Below, in pieces: positions 21,578-34,938 of a DNA stretch of 64,000 nt (position 1 is its first letter; the number at the start of each line of letters is the position of its first letter). The position numbers were made by a program, and so were the translations under genes. Origin of the DNA: Synchiropus splendidus. Lineage: Eukaryota > Chordata > Actinopteri > Syngnathiformes > Callionymidae. Location: positions 2,046,001 through 2,110,000 of the forward strand of contig NW_026527054.1 of NCBI RefSeq assembly GCF_027744825.2, in the 5' to 3' direction. Below the pieces are notes generated by a model. The model was not told the DNA's origin and ran no database searches. It saw nothing but the letters and a program-made list of their open reading frames with translations.

Positions 21578-24500
21578 TTGATAACTTTGGAAAAACACTT
21601 CAGACAGCTTAGATTTGATGTGCAACTACTAGAAAGACCCTTTCTGCTACAGTGGGAGGTGAAAATTTCATGTTCTGAAGCTTCCCTGCAAAGTTATGCC
21701 ACAATGCAAGAAACGCGTTTTCAGCCTGAGATAAGGTCGATTCCGGAACGCCAAACATAAAAATATTGATAACTTTGGAAAAACACTTCAGACAGCTTTG
21801 ATTTGATGTGCAACCACTGGAAAGACCCTTTCTGCTATAGTGGGAGTAGAAAATTTCATGTTCTGAAGCTTTCCAGCAAAGTTATGGCACAATGCGTAAA
21901 ACGCGTTTTCAGCCTGAGATAAGGTTGATTCCGGAACGCAAAACAAATGAATGTTGATAACTTTGGAAAAACAATTTCGACAGCTTAGATTTGATGTGCA
22001 ACTACTAGAAAGACCCTTTCTGCTATAGTGGGATGTTAAAATTTCATGTTCTGAAGTCTCCCTGCAAAGTTATGGCACTATCCAGAAAACGCGTTTTTAG
22101 CTTGAGATAAGGTGGGTTCCAGAACGCCAAACATAAAAATGTTGATAACTTTGGAAAAACAATTTCGACAGCTTAGATTTGATGTGCAACTACTAGAATG
22201 ACCCTTTCTGCTATAGTGGGAAGTTAAAATTTCATGTTCTGAAGCTTCGCTGCAAAGTTATGGCACAATGCGTAAAACTCGTTTTCAGCCTGAGATGAGG
22301 TTGATTTCAGAACGCCAAACATAAAAATGTTGATAACTTTGGAAAAACACTTCAAACAGATTAGATTTGATGTGCAACTACTAGAAAGACCCTTTCTGCT
22401 ATAGTGGGAGGTGAAAATTCATGTTCTGAAGCTTTCCTGCAAAGTAATGGCAGAATGCGTAAATCGTGTTTTCAGCCTGAGATAAGGTCCATTCCGGAAC
22501 GCCAAACATAAAAATGTTGATAACTTTCCAAAAACACTTCAAACAGCTTACATTTGATCTGCAACTACTAGAAAGACCCTTTCTGATATAGTGGGAGGTG
22601 AAAATTTCTTGTTCTGAAGCTTCCCTGCAAAGGTATGGCACAATGCAGAAAACGCGTTTTCAGCCTGACATAAGGTTGATTTCAGAACGCCAAACATAAA
22701 AATGTTGATAACTTTCGAAAAACACTTCATACAGCTTAGATTTGATGTGCAACTACTAGAAAGACCCTTTCTGCTATAGTGGGAGGTGAAAATTTCATGT
22801 TCTGAAGTTTCCCTGCAAAGTTATGGCACAATGCAGAAAATGCGTTTTCAATAAGGTGCGATCCGGAACGCCAAACATAAAAATGTTGATAACTTTCGAA
22901 AAGCACTTCAGACACCTTAGATTTGTTGTGCAACTACTAGAAAGACCCTTTCTGCTATAGTGGGAGGTGAAAATTTCATATTCTGCAGCTTTCCTGCAAA
23001 GTGATGGCACAATGCAGAAAACGCGTTTTCAGCCTGACATAAGGTTGATTTCAGAACGCCAAACATAAAAATGTTGATAACTTTCGAAAAACACTTCATA
23101 CAGCTTAGATTTGATGTGCAACTACTAGAAAGACCCTTTCTGCTATAGTGGGAGGTGAAAATTTCATGTTCTGAAGTTTCCCTGTAAAGTTATGGCACAA
23201 TGCAGAAAATGCGTTTTCAATAAGGTGCGATCCGGAACGCCAAACATAAAAGTGTTGATAACTTTGGAAAAACACTTCAAACAGCTTTGTTTTTCTGTGC
23301 ACCTACTAGAAAGACCCTTTCTGCTATAGTGGGAGTTGAAAATTTCATGTTCTGAAGCTTTCCTGCAAAGTTATGGCACAATGCGTAAAACGCGTTTTCA
23401 GCCTGAGATAAGGTTGATTCCGGAACGCCTAACATAAAAATGTTGATAACTTTGGAAAAACACTTCAGACAGCTTAGATTTGATGTGCACCTTCTAGAAA
23501 GACAATTTCTGCTATAGTGGTAGATGAAAATTTCATGTTCTGAAGCTTCCCTGCAAAGTTGTGGCACAATGCAGAAAACGCATTTTCAGCCTCAGATGAG
23601 GTTGATTTCAGAACGCCAAACATAAAAATGTTAATAACTTTGGATAAACACTTCAAACAGCTCAGATTTGATGTGCAACTACGAGAAGAACCCTTCCTGC
23701 TATAGTGGCAGGTTAAAATTTCATGTTCTGAAGCTTCCCTGCAAAGTTATATCACAATGCAGAAAACGCGTTTTCAGCCAGAGATAAGGTCGATTCTGGA
23801 ACGCCAAACATAAAAATATTGATAACTTTGGAAAAACACTTCAGACAGCTTAGATTTGATGTGCACCTACTAGAAAGACAATTTCTGCTATAGTGGTAGA
23901 TGAAAATTTCATGTTCTGAAGCTTCCCTGCAAAGTTGTGGCACAATGCAGAAAACGCATTTTCAGCCTGAGATGAGGTTGATTTCAGAACGCCAAACATA
24001 AAAATGTTAATAACTTTGGATAAACACTTCAAACAGCTCAGATTTGATGTGCAACTACGAGAAGAACCCTTTCTGCTATAGTGGCAGGTTAAAATTTCAT
24101 GTTCTGAAGCTTCCCTGCAAAGTTATATCACAATGCAGAAAACGCGTTTTCAGCCAGAGATAAGGTCGATTCTGGAATGCCAAACATAAAAATGTAGATA
24201 ACTTTGGAAAAACACTTCAGACAGCTTAGATTTGACGTGCAACTACAAGAAAGACCCTTTCTGCTATAGTGGGAGTTGAAATTTTAATGTGTTGAAGCTT
24301 CCCTGCAAAGTTATGGCACAATGCAGAAAACGAGTTTTCAGCCTGAGATAAGGTGGGTTCCGGAACGCCAAATAAAAAAATATGATAACTTTGGGAAAAC
24401 ACTTCAGACAGCTTAGATTTGATGTGCAACTACTCGAAAGACCCTTTCTGCTATAGTGGGAGTTGAAAATATCATGTTCTGAAGCTTCCCTGCAAAGTTA

Positions 24501-26260
24501 TGGCACAATGCGTAAAACGCGTTTTCAGCCTGAGATGAGGTTGATTTCAGAACCCCAAACATAAAAATGTTGATAACTCAGGAAAAACTCTACAGACAGA
24601 TTAGATTTGATGTGCAACTACTAGAAAGACCATTTCTGCCATTGTGGGAGGTGAAAATTCGATGTTCTGAAGCTTCCCAGCAAAGTTATGCCACAATGCA
24701 GGAAACGCGTTTTCAGCCTGAGATGAGGTCGATTCCGGAACGCCAAACATTAAAATGTTAATAACTTCGGAAAAACACTTCAGACAGCTTAGATTTGATA
24801 TGCAAGTGCTAGAAAGACCATTTCTGCTATAGTGGGAGGTGAAAATTTAATGTTCTGAAGCTTTATGCAAAGTTATGCGACAATGCAGGAAACGCGTTTT
24901 CAGCCTGAGATAAGGTCGATTCCGGAACGCCAAACATAAAAATATTGATAACTTTGGAAAAACACTTCAGACAGCTTAGATTTGATGTGCAACTACTGGA
25001 AAGACCCTTTCTGCTATAGTGGGAGTTGAAAATTTCATGTTCTGAAGCTTTCCTGCAAAGTCATGGCACAATGCGTAAAACGCGTTTTCAGCCTGAGATA
25101 AGGTTGATTCCGGAACGCCAAACATAAGAATGTTGATAACTTTGGAAAAACACTTCAGACAGCTTAGATTTGATGTACAACTACTAGAAAGACCCTTTCT
25201 GCTATAGTAGGAGGTGAAAATTTCATGTTCTGAAGCTTCCCTGCAAAGTTATGGCAGAATGCGTAAATCGTGTTTTCAGCCTGAGATAAGGTCGATTCCG
25301 GAACGCCAAACATAAAAGTGTTGATAACTTTGGAAAAACACTTCAAACAGCTTTGATTTGATGTGCACCTACTAGAAAGACCCTTTCTGCTATAGTGGGA
25401 GTTGAAAATTTCATGTTCTGAAGCTTTCCTGCAAAGTTATGGCACAATGCGTAAAACGCGTTTTCAGCCTGAGATAAGGTCGATTCCGGAACGCCAAACA
25501 TAAAAATATTGATAACTTTGGAAAAACACTTCAGACAGCTTAGATTTGATGTGCACCTACTAGAAAGACCCTTTCTGCTATAGTGGGAGTTGAAAATTTC
25601 ATGTTCTGAAGCTTTCCTGCAAAGTTATGGCACAATGCGTAAAACGCGTTTTCAGCCTGAGATAAGGTTGATTCCGGAACGCCAAACATAAGAATGTTGA
25701 TAACTCAGGAAAAACTCTACAGACAGCTTAGATTTGATGTGCAACTACTTGAAAGACCCTTTCTGCTACAGTGGGAGGTGAAAATTTCATGTTCTGAAGC
25801 TTCACTGCAAAGTTATGCCACAATGCAGGAAACGCGTTTTCAGCCTGAGATAAGGTCGATTCCGGAACGCCAAACATAAAAATATTGATAACTTTGGAAA
25901 AACACTTCAGACAGCTTAGATTTGATGTGCAACTACTAGAAAGACCCTTTCTGCTATCGTGGGAGGAGAAAATTTCATGTTCTGAAGCTTCACTGCAAAG
26001 TTATGCCACAATGCAGGAAACGCGTTTTCAGCCTGAGATAAGGTCGATTCCGGAACGCCAAACATAAAAGTGTTGATAACTTTGGAAAAACACTTCAGAA
26101 AGCTTCGATTTGATGTGCACCTACTAGAAAGACCCTTTCTGCTATAGTGGGAGGTGAAAATTTCATGTTCTGGAGCTTACCTACAAAGTTTTGGCACAAT
26201 GCAGAAAACGTGTTTTCAGCCTGAGATAAGGTTGATTCAGGAACGCCAAACATAAAAGTG
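21578..26260. repeat. Block B HOR copy 2 (25-mer, 4,683 bp)
   Basis: This copy follows copy 1 at offset 4,869 up to 23442 and at offset 4,683 from 23443 onward. The difference of 186 bp equals exactly the monomer at 18574-18759, which carries the 2-bp deletion. Copy 2 keeps the private marks GGAACGCCTAACATA (near 23424) and CCCTTCCTGC, so it descends from the same parent unit. Confidence 0.9.
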
Positions 26261-27706
26261 TTGATAACTTTGGAAAAACACTTCAGACAGCTTAGATTTG
26301 ATGTGCAACTACTAGAAAGACCCTTTCTGCTACAGTGGGAGGTGAAAATTTCATGTTCTGAAGCTTCCCTGCAAAGTTATGCCACAATGCAAGAAACGCG
26401 TTTTCAGCCTGAGATAAGGTCGATTCCGGAACGCCAAACATAAAAATATTGATAACTTTGGAAAAACACTTCAGACAGCTTTGATTTGATGTGCAACCAC
26501 TGGAAAGACCCTTTCTGCTATAGTGGGAGTAGAACATTTCATGTTCTGAAGCTTTCCAGCAAAGTTATGGCACAATGCGTAAAACGCGTTTTCAGCCTGA
26601 GATAAGGTTGATTCCGGAACGCAAAACATAAGAATGTTGATAACTTTGGAAAAACAATTTCGACAGCTTAGATTTGATGTGCAACTACTAGAATGACCCT
26701 TTCTGCTATAGTGGGAAGTTAAAATTTCATGTTCTGAAGCTTCGCTGCAAAGTTATGGCACAATGCGTAAAACTCGTTTTCAGCCTGAGATGAGGTTGAT
26801 TTCAGAACGCCAAACATAAAAATGTTGATAACTTTGGAAAAACACTTCAAACAGATTAGATTTGATGTGCAACTACTAGAAAGACCCTTTCTGCTATAGT
26901 GGGAGGTGAAAATTCATGTTCTGAAGCTTTCCTGCAAAGTAATGGCAGAATGCGTAAATCGTGTTTTCAGCCTGAGATAAGGTCCATTCCGGAACGCCAA
27001 ACATAAAAATGTTGATAACTTTCCAAAAACACTTCAAACAGCTTACATTTGATCTGCAACTACTAGAAAGACCCTTTCTGATATAGTGGGAGGTGAAAAT
27101 TTCTTGTTCTGAAGCTTCCCTGCAAAGGTATGGCACAATGCAGAAAACGCGTTTTCAGCCTGACATAAGGTTGATTTCAGAACGCCAAACATAAAAATGT
27201 TGATAACTTTCGAAAAACACTTCATACAGCTTAGATTTGATGTGCAACTACTAGAAAGACCCTTTCTGCTATAGTGGGAGGTGAAAATTTCATGTTCTGA
27301 AGTTTCCCTGCAAAGTTATGGCACAATGCAGAAAATGCGTTTTCAATAAGGTGCGATCCGGAACGCCAAACATAAAAATGTTGATAACTTTCGAAAAGCA
27401 CTTCAGACACCTTAGATTTGTTGTGCAACTACTAGAAAGACCCTTTCTGCTATAGTGGGAGGTGAAAATTTCATATTCTGCAGCTTTCCTGCAAAGTGAT
27501 GACACCATGCAGAAAACGCGTTTTCAGCCTGAGATAAGGTTGATTCCGGAACGCCACACATAAGAATGTTGATAACTTTGGAAAAAGACTTCAGACAGGT
27601 TAGATTTGATGTGCAACTACTAGAAGGACCCTTTCTGCAATAGTGGCAGGTTAAAATTTCATGTTCTGAAGCATCCCTCCAAAGTTATGGCACAATGCAG
27701 AAAACA
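26261..27706. repeat. Block B terminal partial copy
   Basis: The segment follows 15025-16470 at offset 11,236. Differences are few, such as AGCACTTCAG against ACACTTCAG near 27396 and CACTTCATACAGC against CACTTCAAACAGC near 27208. After about 27706 the two diverge: here AAAACACGTTTTCAG leads on to GGTCGATTCCGG, there AAAACGCGTTTACAG leads on to GGTTGATTCAGG. Confidence 0.8.
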
Positions 27707-27756
27707 CGTTTTCAGCCTGAGATAAGGTCGATTCCGGAACGCCAAACATAAAAGTG

Positions 27757-28508
27757 TTGATAACTTTGGAAAAACACTTCAGAAAGCTTCGATTTGATGT
27801 GCACCTACTAGAAAGACCCTTTCTGCTATAGTGGGAGGTGAAAATTTCATGTTCTGGAGCTTACCTACAAAGTTTTGGCACAATGCAGAAAACGCGTTTT
27901 CAGCCTGAGATAAGGTGGGTTCCAGAACGCCAAACATAAAAATGTTGATAACTTTGGAAAAACACTTCAGACAGCTTAGATTTGATGTGCAACTACTAGA
28001 AAGACCCTTTCTGCTATAGTGGGAAGTTAAAATTTCATGTTCTGAAGCTTCGCTGCAAAGTTATGGCACAATGCGTAAAACTCGTTTTCAGCCTGAGATG
28101 AGGTTGATTTCAGAACGCCAAACATAAAAGTGTTGATAACGTTGGAAAAACACTTCAGAAAGCTTCGATTTGATGTGCACCTACAAGAAAGACCCTTTCT
28201 GCTATAGTGGGAGGTGAAAATTTCATATTCTGGAGCTTACCTACAAAGTTTTGGCACAATGCAGAAAACGCGTTTTCAGCCTGAGATAAGGTGGGTTCCA
28301 GAACGCCAAACATAAAAATGTTGATAACTTTGGAAAAACACTTCAGACAGCTTAGATTTGATGTGCAACTACTAGAAAGACCCTTTCTGCTATAGTGGGA
28401 AGTTAAAATTTCATGTTCTGAAGCTTCGCTGCAAAGTTATGGCACAATGCGTAAAACTCGTTTTCAGCCTGAGATGAGGTTGATTTCAGAACGCCAAACA
28501 TAAAAATG
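27757..28508. repeat. Two-monomer tandem duplication in block C
   Basis: A dimer of 376 bp (27757-28132) is followed by its copy (28133-28508). The first monomer of each has CACTTCAGAAAGCTTCG and AGCTTACCTACAAAG; the second has GGGAAGTTAAAATTTC and AAAACTCGTTTTC. The copies differ at a few places, such as CTACTAGAAAG against CTACAAGAAAG near 28182. Confidence 0.85.
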
Positions 28509-29071
28509 TTGATAACTTTGGAAAAACACTTCAAACAGATTAGATTTGATGTGCAACTACTAGAAAGACCCTTTCTGCTATAGTGGGAGGTGAAAATTCA
28601 TGTTCTGAAGCTTTCCTGCAAAGTTATGGCAGAATGCGTAAATCGTGTTTTCAGCCTGAGATAAGGTCCATTCCGGAACGCCAAACATAAAAATGTTGAT
28701 AACTTTCAAAAAACACTTCAAACAGCTTAGATTTGATGTGCAACTACAAAAAAGACCCTTTCTGATATAGTGGGAGGTGAAAATTTCTTGTTCTGAAGCT
28801 TCCCTGCAAAGTTATGGCACAATGCAGAAAACGCGTTTTCAGCCTGACATAAGGTTGATTTCAGAACGCCAAACATAAAAATGTTGATAACTTTCGAAAA
28901 ACACTTCAAACAGCTTAGATTTGATGTGCAACTACTAGAAAGACCCTTTCTGCTATAGTGGGAGGTGAAAATTTCATATTCTGCAGCTTTCCTGCAAAGT
29001 GGTGACACCATGCAGAAAACGCGTTTTCAGCCTGAGATAAGGTTGATTCCGGAACGCCACACATAAGAATG

Positions 29072-30575
29072 TTGATAACTTTGGAAAAAGACTTCAGACA
29101 GGTTAGATTTGATGTGCAACTACTAGAAGGACCCTTTCTGCTATAGCGCAAGTTTAAAATTTCATGTTCTGAAGCTTCCCTGCAAAGTTATGGCACAATG
29201 CAGAAAACACGTCTTCAGCCTGAGATAAGATAGATTCTGGTACGCCAAACATAAAAGTGTTGATAACTTTGGAAAAACACTTCATACTGCTTAGATTTGA
29301 TGTGCAACTACTAGAAAGACCGTTTCTGCTATAGTGGGAGGTGAAAATTCGATGTTCTGAAGCTTCCCTGCAAAGTTATGGCACCATGCGTAAAACACGT
29401 TTTCAGCCTGAGATAAGGTCGATTCCGGAACGCCAAACATAAAAATATTGATAACTTTGGAAAAACTCTTTAGACAGCTTAGATTTGATGTGCAACTACT
29501 CGAAAGACCCTTTCTGCTATAGTGGGAGTTGAAAATTTCATGTTCTGAAGCTTTCCTGCAAAGTTATGGCACATTGCAGAAAACGCGTTTACAGCCTGAG
29601 ATAAGTTGGGTTCCGGAACGCCAAACATAAAAATGTTGAAAACTTTCGAAAAACACTTCAGACAGCTTAGATTTGATGTGCAACTCCGAGAAAGACCCTT
29701 TCTGCTATAGTGGAAGTTTAAAATTTCATGGTCTGAAGCTTCCTTGCAAAGTTATGGCACAATGCCGAAAACGCGTTTTCAGCCTGAGATAAGGTCGATT
29801 CCGGAACGCCAAACATAAAAGTGTTGATAACTTTGAAAAGACACTTCAGACAGCTTAGATTTGATGTGCAACTACTAGAAAGACCTTTTCTGCTATAGCG
29901 CAAGTTTAAAATTTCATGTTCTGAAGCTTCCCTGCAAAGTTATGGCACAATGCAGAAAACACGTCTTCAGCCTGAGATAAGATAGATTCTGGTACGCCAA
30001 ACATAAAAGTGTTGATATCTTTGGAAAAACACTTCATACTGCTTAGATTTGATGTGCAACTACTGGAAAAACCGTTTCTGCTATAGTGGGAGGTGAAAAT
30101 TCGATGTTCTGAAGCTTCCCTGCAAAGTTTTGGCACCATTCGTAAAACACGTTTTCAGCCTGAGATAAGGTCGATTCCGGAACGCCAAACATAAAAATAT
30201 TGATAACTTTGGAAAAACTCTTTAGACAGCTTAGATTTGATGTGCAACTACTCGAAAGACCCTTTCTGCTATAGTGGGAGTTGAAAATTTCATGTTCTGA
30301 AGCTTTCCTGCAAAGTTATGGCACAATGCGTAAAACGCGTTTTCAGCCTGAGATAAGGTTGATTCCGGAACACCAAACATGAAAGTGTTGATAACTTTGG
30401 AAAAACTCTTTAGACAGCTTAGATTTGATGTGCAACTACTAGAAAGACCGTTTCTGCTATAATGGGAATTGAAAATTTCATGTTCTGAAGCTTTCCTCCA
30501 AAGTTATGCCACAATGCAGAAAACGCGTTCACAGCCTGAGATAAGGTGGGTTCCGGAACGCCAAAAATAAAAATG
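29072..30575. repeat. Four-monomer tandem duplication in block C (752-bp offset)
   Basis: The rare string CTATAGCGCAAGTTTAAAA occurs near 29142 and 29894, and GATAAGATAGATTCTGG near 29224 and 29976. CTCTTTAGACAG marks the third monomer of both copies. The copies (29072-29823 and 29824-30575) agree well in their middle monomers and less well at the edges, so the exchange boundary lies inside the unit. Confidence 0.8.
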
Positions 30576-31199
30576 TTGATAACTTTGGAAGAACACTTCA
30601 GACAGCTTAGATTTGATGTGCAACTACTAGAAAAACCCTTTCTACTATAGTGGGAGGTGAAAATTTGATGTTCTGAAGCTTCTCTGCAAAGTTATGAAAC
30701 AATGTGTAAAAGGCGTTTTCAGCCTGAGATAAGGTCGATTCCGGAACGCCAAACATGAAAATGTTGATAACTTTGGAAAAACACTTCAGACAGCTTAGAT
30801 TTGATGTGCAACAACAAGACAGACCCTTTCTGCAATAGTGGGAGGTTAAAATTTCATATTCTGAAGTTTCCTGCAAAGTTATGGCACAATGCAGAAAACG
30901 CGTTTTCAGCTTGAGATAAGGTGGGTTCCCGAACGCCAAACATAAAAATGTTGAAAAGTTTGGAAAAACACTTCAGACAGCTTAGATTTGATGTGCAACT
31001 ACTTGAAGGACCCTTTCTGCTATAGTGGGAGGTTAAAATTTCATGTTCTGAAGCTTCCCTGCAAAGATATGGCACAATGCAGAAAACGCGTTTTCAGCCT
31101 GAGATAAGGTGGGTTCCGGAACGCCAAACATAAAAATGTTGATAACTTTGGAAAAACACTTCAGACAGCTTAGATTTGATGTGCAACTACTAGAAAGAC

Positions 31200-32170
31200 C
31201 CTTTCTGCTGTAGTGGGAGGTGAACATTTCATGTTCTGAAGCTTCCCTGCAAAGTTATGGCACAATGCGTAAAACGCGTTTTCAGCCTGAGATAAGGTTG
31301 ATTCCGGAACGCCATACATAACAATGTTGATAACTTTGGAAAAACACATCAGACAGCTTAGATTTGATGTGCAACTACTAGAAAGACCATTTCTGCTATA
31401 GTGGTAGGTTAAAATTTCATGTTCGGAAGCTTCCATGCAAAGTTATGGCACAATGCAGACAACGCGTTTTCAGCCTGAGACAAGGTCGATTCTGGAACGC
31501 CAAACAGACAAATGTTGATAACTTTCCAAAAACACTTCAGACAGCTTAGATTTGATGTGCAACTACTAGAAAGACCCTTTCTGCTATAGAGGGAGGTGAA
31601 AATTTCATGTTCTGAAGCTTCCTTACAAAGTTATGGCACAATGCAGAAAATGCGTTTTCAGCCTGAGATAATGTTGATTCCGGAACGCCAAACGTAAAAA
31701 TGTTGATTACTTTGGAAAAACACTTCAGACAGCTTAGATTTGATGTGCAACTACGAGAAAGACCCTTTCTGCTATAGTGGGAGGTTAAATTTTCATTTTC
31801 TGAAGCTTCCCTGCAAAGTTATGGCTCAAAGCGTAAAAAGCGTTTTCAGCCTGTGATAAGGTCGATTCCGGAACGCCAAACATAAAAATGTTGATAACTT
31901 TGGAAAAACACTTCAGACAGCTTAGATTTGATGTGCAACTACGAGAAAGACCCTTTCTGCAATAGTGGGAGGTGAACATTTCATGTTCTGAAGCTTCCCT
32001 GCAAAGTTATGGCACAATGCGTAAAACGCGTTTTCAGCCTGAGATAAGGTCGATTCCGGAACGCCATACATAACAATGTTGATAACTTTGGAAAAACACA
32101 TCAGACAGCTTAGATTTGATGTGCAACTACTAGAAAGACCCTTTCTGCTATAGTGGGAGGTCAAAATTTC
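31200..32170. repeat. Partial four-monomer duplication in block C (752-bp offset)
   Basis: The variant GCCATACATAACAATG precedes the monomers starting at 31327 and 32079, both followed by CACATCAGACAGC. The adjacent upstream monomers also agree (GGTGAACATTTCATG). The third and fourth monomers between them are not convincingly paired, so the duplicated tract may be only about two monomers long. Confidence 0.65.
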
Positions 32171-33019
32171 ATGTTCTGAAGCTTCCCTGGAAAGTTATGG
32201 GACAATGCAGAAAACGATTTTTCATCCTGAGATAAGGTGGGTTCTGAAACGCCAAACGTAAAAATGTTGATCACTTTGGAACAACACTTCAGACAGCTTA
32301 GATTTGATGTGCAAGTACTAGAAAGACCCTTTCTGTTATAGTGGGAGGTGAAAATTTCATGTTCTGAAGCTTCCCTGCAAAGTTATGGCACAATGCGTAA
32401 AACGTGTTTTCAGCCTGAGATAAGGTCGATTCAGGAGCACCAAACATAAAAATGTTGATAACTTTGGAAAAACACTTCAGACAGCTTAGATCTGATGTGC
32501 AACTACTAGAAAGACCCTTTCTGCTATCGTGGGAGGTGAACATTTCATGTTCTGAAGCTTCCCTGAGATGTTATGGCACAATGCAGAAAATGCGTTTTCA
32601 GCCTGAGATAAGGTTGATTCCGGAACGCCAAACATAAAAATGTTGATAACTTTGGAAAAACCCTTCAAACAGCTTAGATTTGATCTGCAACTACTAGAAA
32701 AACCCTTTCTGCGATAGGGGGGAGGTGAAAATTTCATTTTCTGAAGCTTCCCTGCAAAGTTATGGCACAAAGCGTAAAAAGCGTTTTCAGCCTGAGATAA
32801 GGTCGATTCCGGAACGCCAAACAGAAAAATGTTGATAACTTTGGAAAAACACTTCAGACAGCTTAGATTTGATGTGCAACTACTAGAAAGACCCGTTCTG
32901 CTATAGTGGGAGGTGAACATTTCATTTTCTGAAGCTTCCCCGCAAAGTTATGGCACAATGCCGACAAGGTGTTTTCAGCCTGAGATAAGGTGGGTTCTGA
33001 AACGCCAAACGTAAAAATG

Positions 33020-34938
33020 TTGATCACTTTGGAAAAACACTTCAGACACCTTAGATTTGATGTGCAACTACTAGAAAGACCCTTTCTGCTATAGTGGGAG
33101 GTGAACATTTCATGTTCTGAAGCTTCCCTGAGAAGTTATGGCACAATGCAGAAAACGCGTTTTCAGGATGAGATAAGGTTGATTCTGGAACGCCAAACAT
33201 AAAAATGTTGATAACTTTCGAAAAACACTTCAGACAGCTTAGATTTGATGTGCAGCTACTATAAAGACCGTTTTTGCTATAGTGGGAGGTGAACATTTCA
33301 TGTTCTGAAGCTTCCCTGAGAAGTTATGGCACAATGCAGAAAACGCGTTTTCAGCCTGAGATAAGGTCGATTCCGGAACGCCAAACATAAAAATGTTGAT
33401 AACTATGGAAAAACACTTAAGAATGCTTAGATTTGATGTGCAACTACTAGAAAGACCCTTTCTGCTATCGTGGGAGTTGAACATTTCATGTTCTGAAGCT
33501 TCCCTGAGAAGTTATGGCACAATGCGTAAAACGCGTTTTCAGGCTGAGATAAGGTCAATTCCGGAACGCCAAACATAAAAATGTTAATAACTTTCGGAAA
33601 ACATTTCAGACAGCTTGGATTTGATGTGCAACTACTAGAAAGACCCTTTCTGCTACAGTGGGAGGTTAAAATTTCATGTTCTGAAGCTTCCCTGCAAAGT
33701 TATGGCACAATGCAGAAAACGCGTTTTCAGCCTGAGATAAGGAGGGTTCCGGAACGCCAAACATAAAAATGTTGATAACTTTGGAAAAAACATTTCAGAC
33801 AGCTTAGATGTGATGTACAACGACTAGAAAGACCCTTTCTGCTATAGTGGGAGGTGAAAATTTCATGTTCTGAAGCTTCCCTGCAATGTTATGGCACAAT
33901 GCGGAAAACGCGTTTTCAGCCTGAGATAAGGTCGTTTCCGGAACGCCAAACATAAAAATGTTGATAGCTTTCGAAAAACACTTCAGACAACTCAGATTTG
34001 ATGAGCAACTACTAGAAAGACCCTGTCTATTATAGTGGGAGTTCAAACTTTCATGTTCTGAAGCTTCCCTGCAAAGTTAAGGAACAACGCAGAAAACGCG
34101 TTTTCAGCCTGAGGTAAGGTGGGTTCCGGAACGCCAAACATAAAAATGTTGATAACTTTAGAAAAACACTTCAGACAGCTTAGATTTGATGTGCAACTAC
34201 TAGAAAGACCCTTTCTGCTACAGTGGGTGGTTAAAATTTCATGTTCTGAAGCTTCCCTGCAAAGTTATGGCACAATGCACAAAACGCGTTTTCAGCCTGA
34301 GATAAGGAGGGTTCCGGAGCGCCAAACGTAAAAATGTTGATAACTTTGGAACAACAATTCAGACAGCTTAGATTTGATGTGTAACTATTAGAAAGATCCT
34401 TTCTGCTATAGTGGGAGGTGAAACTTTCATGTTCTGAAGCTTTCCTTCAAAGTTATGGCACAATGCAGAAAACGCGTTTTCAGCCCGAGATAAGGTCGTT
34501 TCCGGAACGCTAACCTAAAAAAATGTTGATAGCTTTCGAAAAACACTTCAGACAACTTAGATTTGATGTGCAACTACTAGCCTTTCTGCTATAGTGGGAG
34601 GTGAAAATTTCATTTTCTGAAGCTTCCCTGCAAAGTTATGGCACAATGCGTAAAACGCGTTTTCAGCCTGAGATAAGGTCGATTCCTGAACGCCAAACAT
34701 AAAAATGTTGATAATTTCCGAAAAGCACTTCAGACAGCTTAGATTTGATGTGCAACTACTAGAAAGACCCTTTCTGCTATAGTGGGAGGTCAAAATTTCA
34801 TGTTCTGAAGCTTCCCTGGAAAGTTATGGGACAATGCAGAAAACAATTTTTCAACCTGACATAAGGTCGATTCCGGGACGCCAAACATAAAAATGTTGAT
34901 AACTTTCGAAAAACACTTCAGACAGCTTAGATTTGATG
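33020..34938. repeat. Ten-monomer module, copy 1 (matches 38459-40376)
   Basis: The match holds at offset 5,439 and then 5,438. The one-base step is a homopolymer difference: seven A in CCTAAAAAAATG near 34514, six near 39953. Shared rare variants include AACTATGGAAAAACAC with TTAAGAATGCTTAG near 33402, GATGTGATGTACAACGAC near 33808, and CCTGTCTATTATAG near 34022. The match ends where 34938 continues with GTGAAACTACTAG but 40376 with GTGCAACTGCTAG. Confidence 0.88.
34466..34650. repeat. 6-bp-deleted monomer subfamily of block D, first of seven copies
   Basis: The usual CTACTAGAAAGACCCTTTC is shortened to CTACTAGCCTTTC. The deletion junctions follow bases 34580, 37204, 40018, 41329, 44331, 46394 and 48080. 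Two lineages exist: copies at 34580 and 40018 are preceded by GATAGCTTTCGAAAAACAC and ACAACTTAG, while the other five are preceded by TTGGAAAACCACTTCAG. I did not see the deletion outside block D. Monomer limits given here are approximate. Confidence 0.85.

Larger units (their letters stand above)
14461..27756. repeat. Block B: 25/26-monomer higher-order repeat and partial copies
   Basis: The phase monomer (TTGATAACTTTGG, with CTACAGTGGG and ATGCAAGAAACG) occurs at 15025, 16709, 21578 and 26261. Between 16709 and 21578 the spacing is 4,869 bp, and between 21578 and 26261 it is 4,683 bp. The segment from about 14652 to 16470 also matches about 25888 to 27706 at an offset of 11,236 bp. Roughly half of each unit is sequence also found in block A; the rest is private, marked by 181-bp monomers and by ACAATTTCGACAG. 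Confidence 0.9.
27757..33019. repeat. Block C: divergent monomers with dimer and tetramer periodicity
   Basis: No HOR of more than a few monomers recurs here. Neighbouring monomers differ by many scattered substitutions, and private variants are frequent, such as GCCATACATAACAATG, CAACAACAAGACAG and GATAGGGGGGAGG. Local duplications are listed separately. The monomer phase is unbroken. It reads as an older or less homogenised stretch between two HOR-rich blocks. Confidence 0.8.

Noticed and set aside
32486..32920. Minus-strand open frame of 144 codons, the longest in the window
   Set aside because: It crosses more than two monomers only because small indels (for example the extra G in GATAGGGGGGAGG near 32715) keep the frame open. 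Its product is the same translated monomer read in successive frames. No start context, domain or conservation of frame supports a gene.
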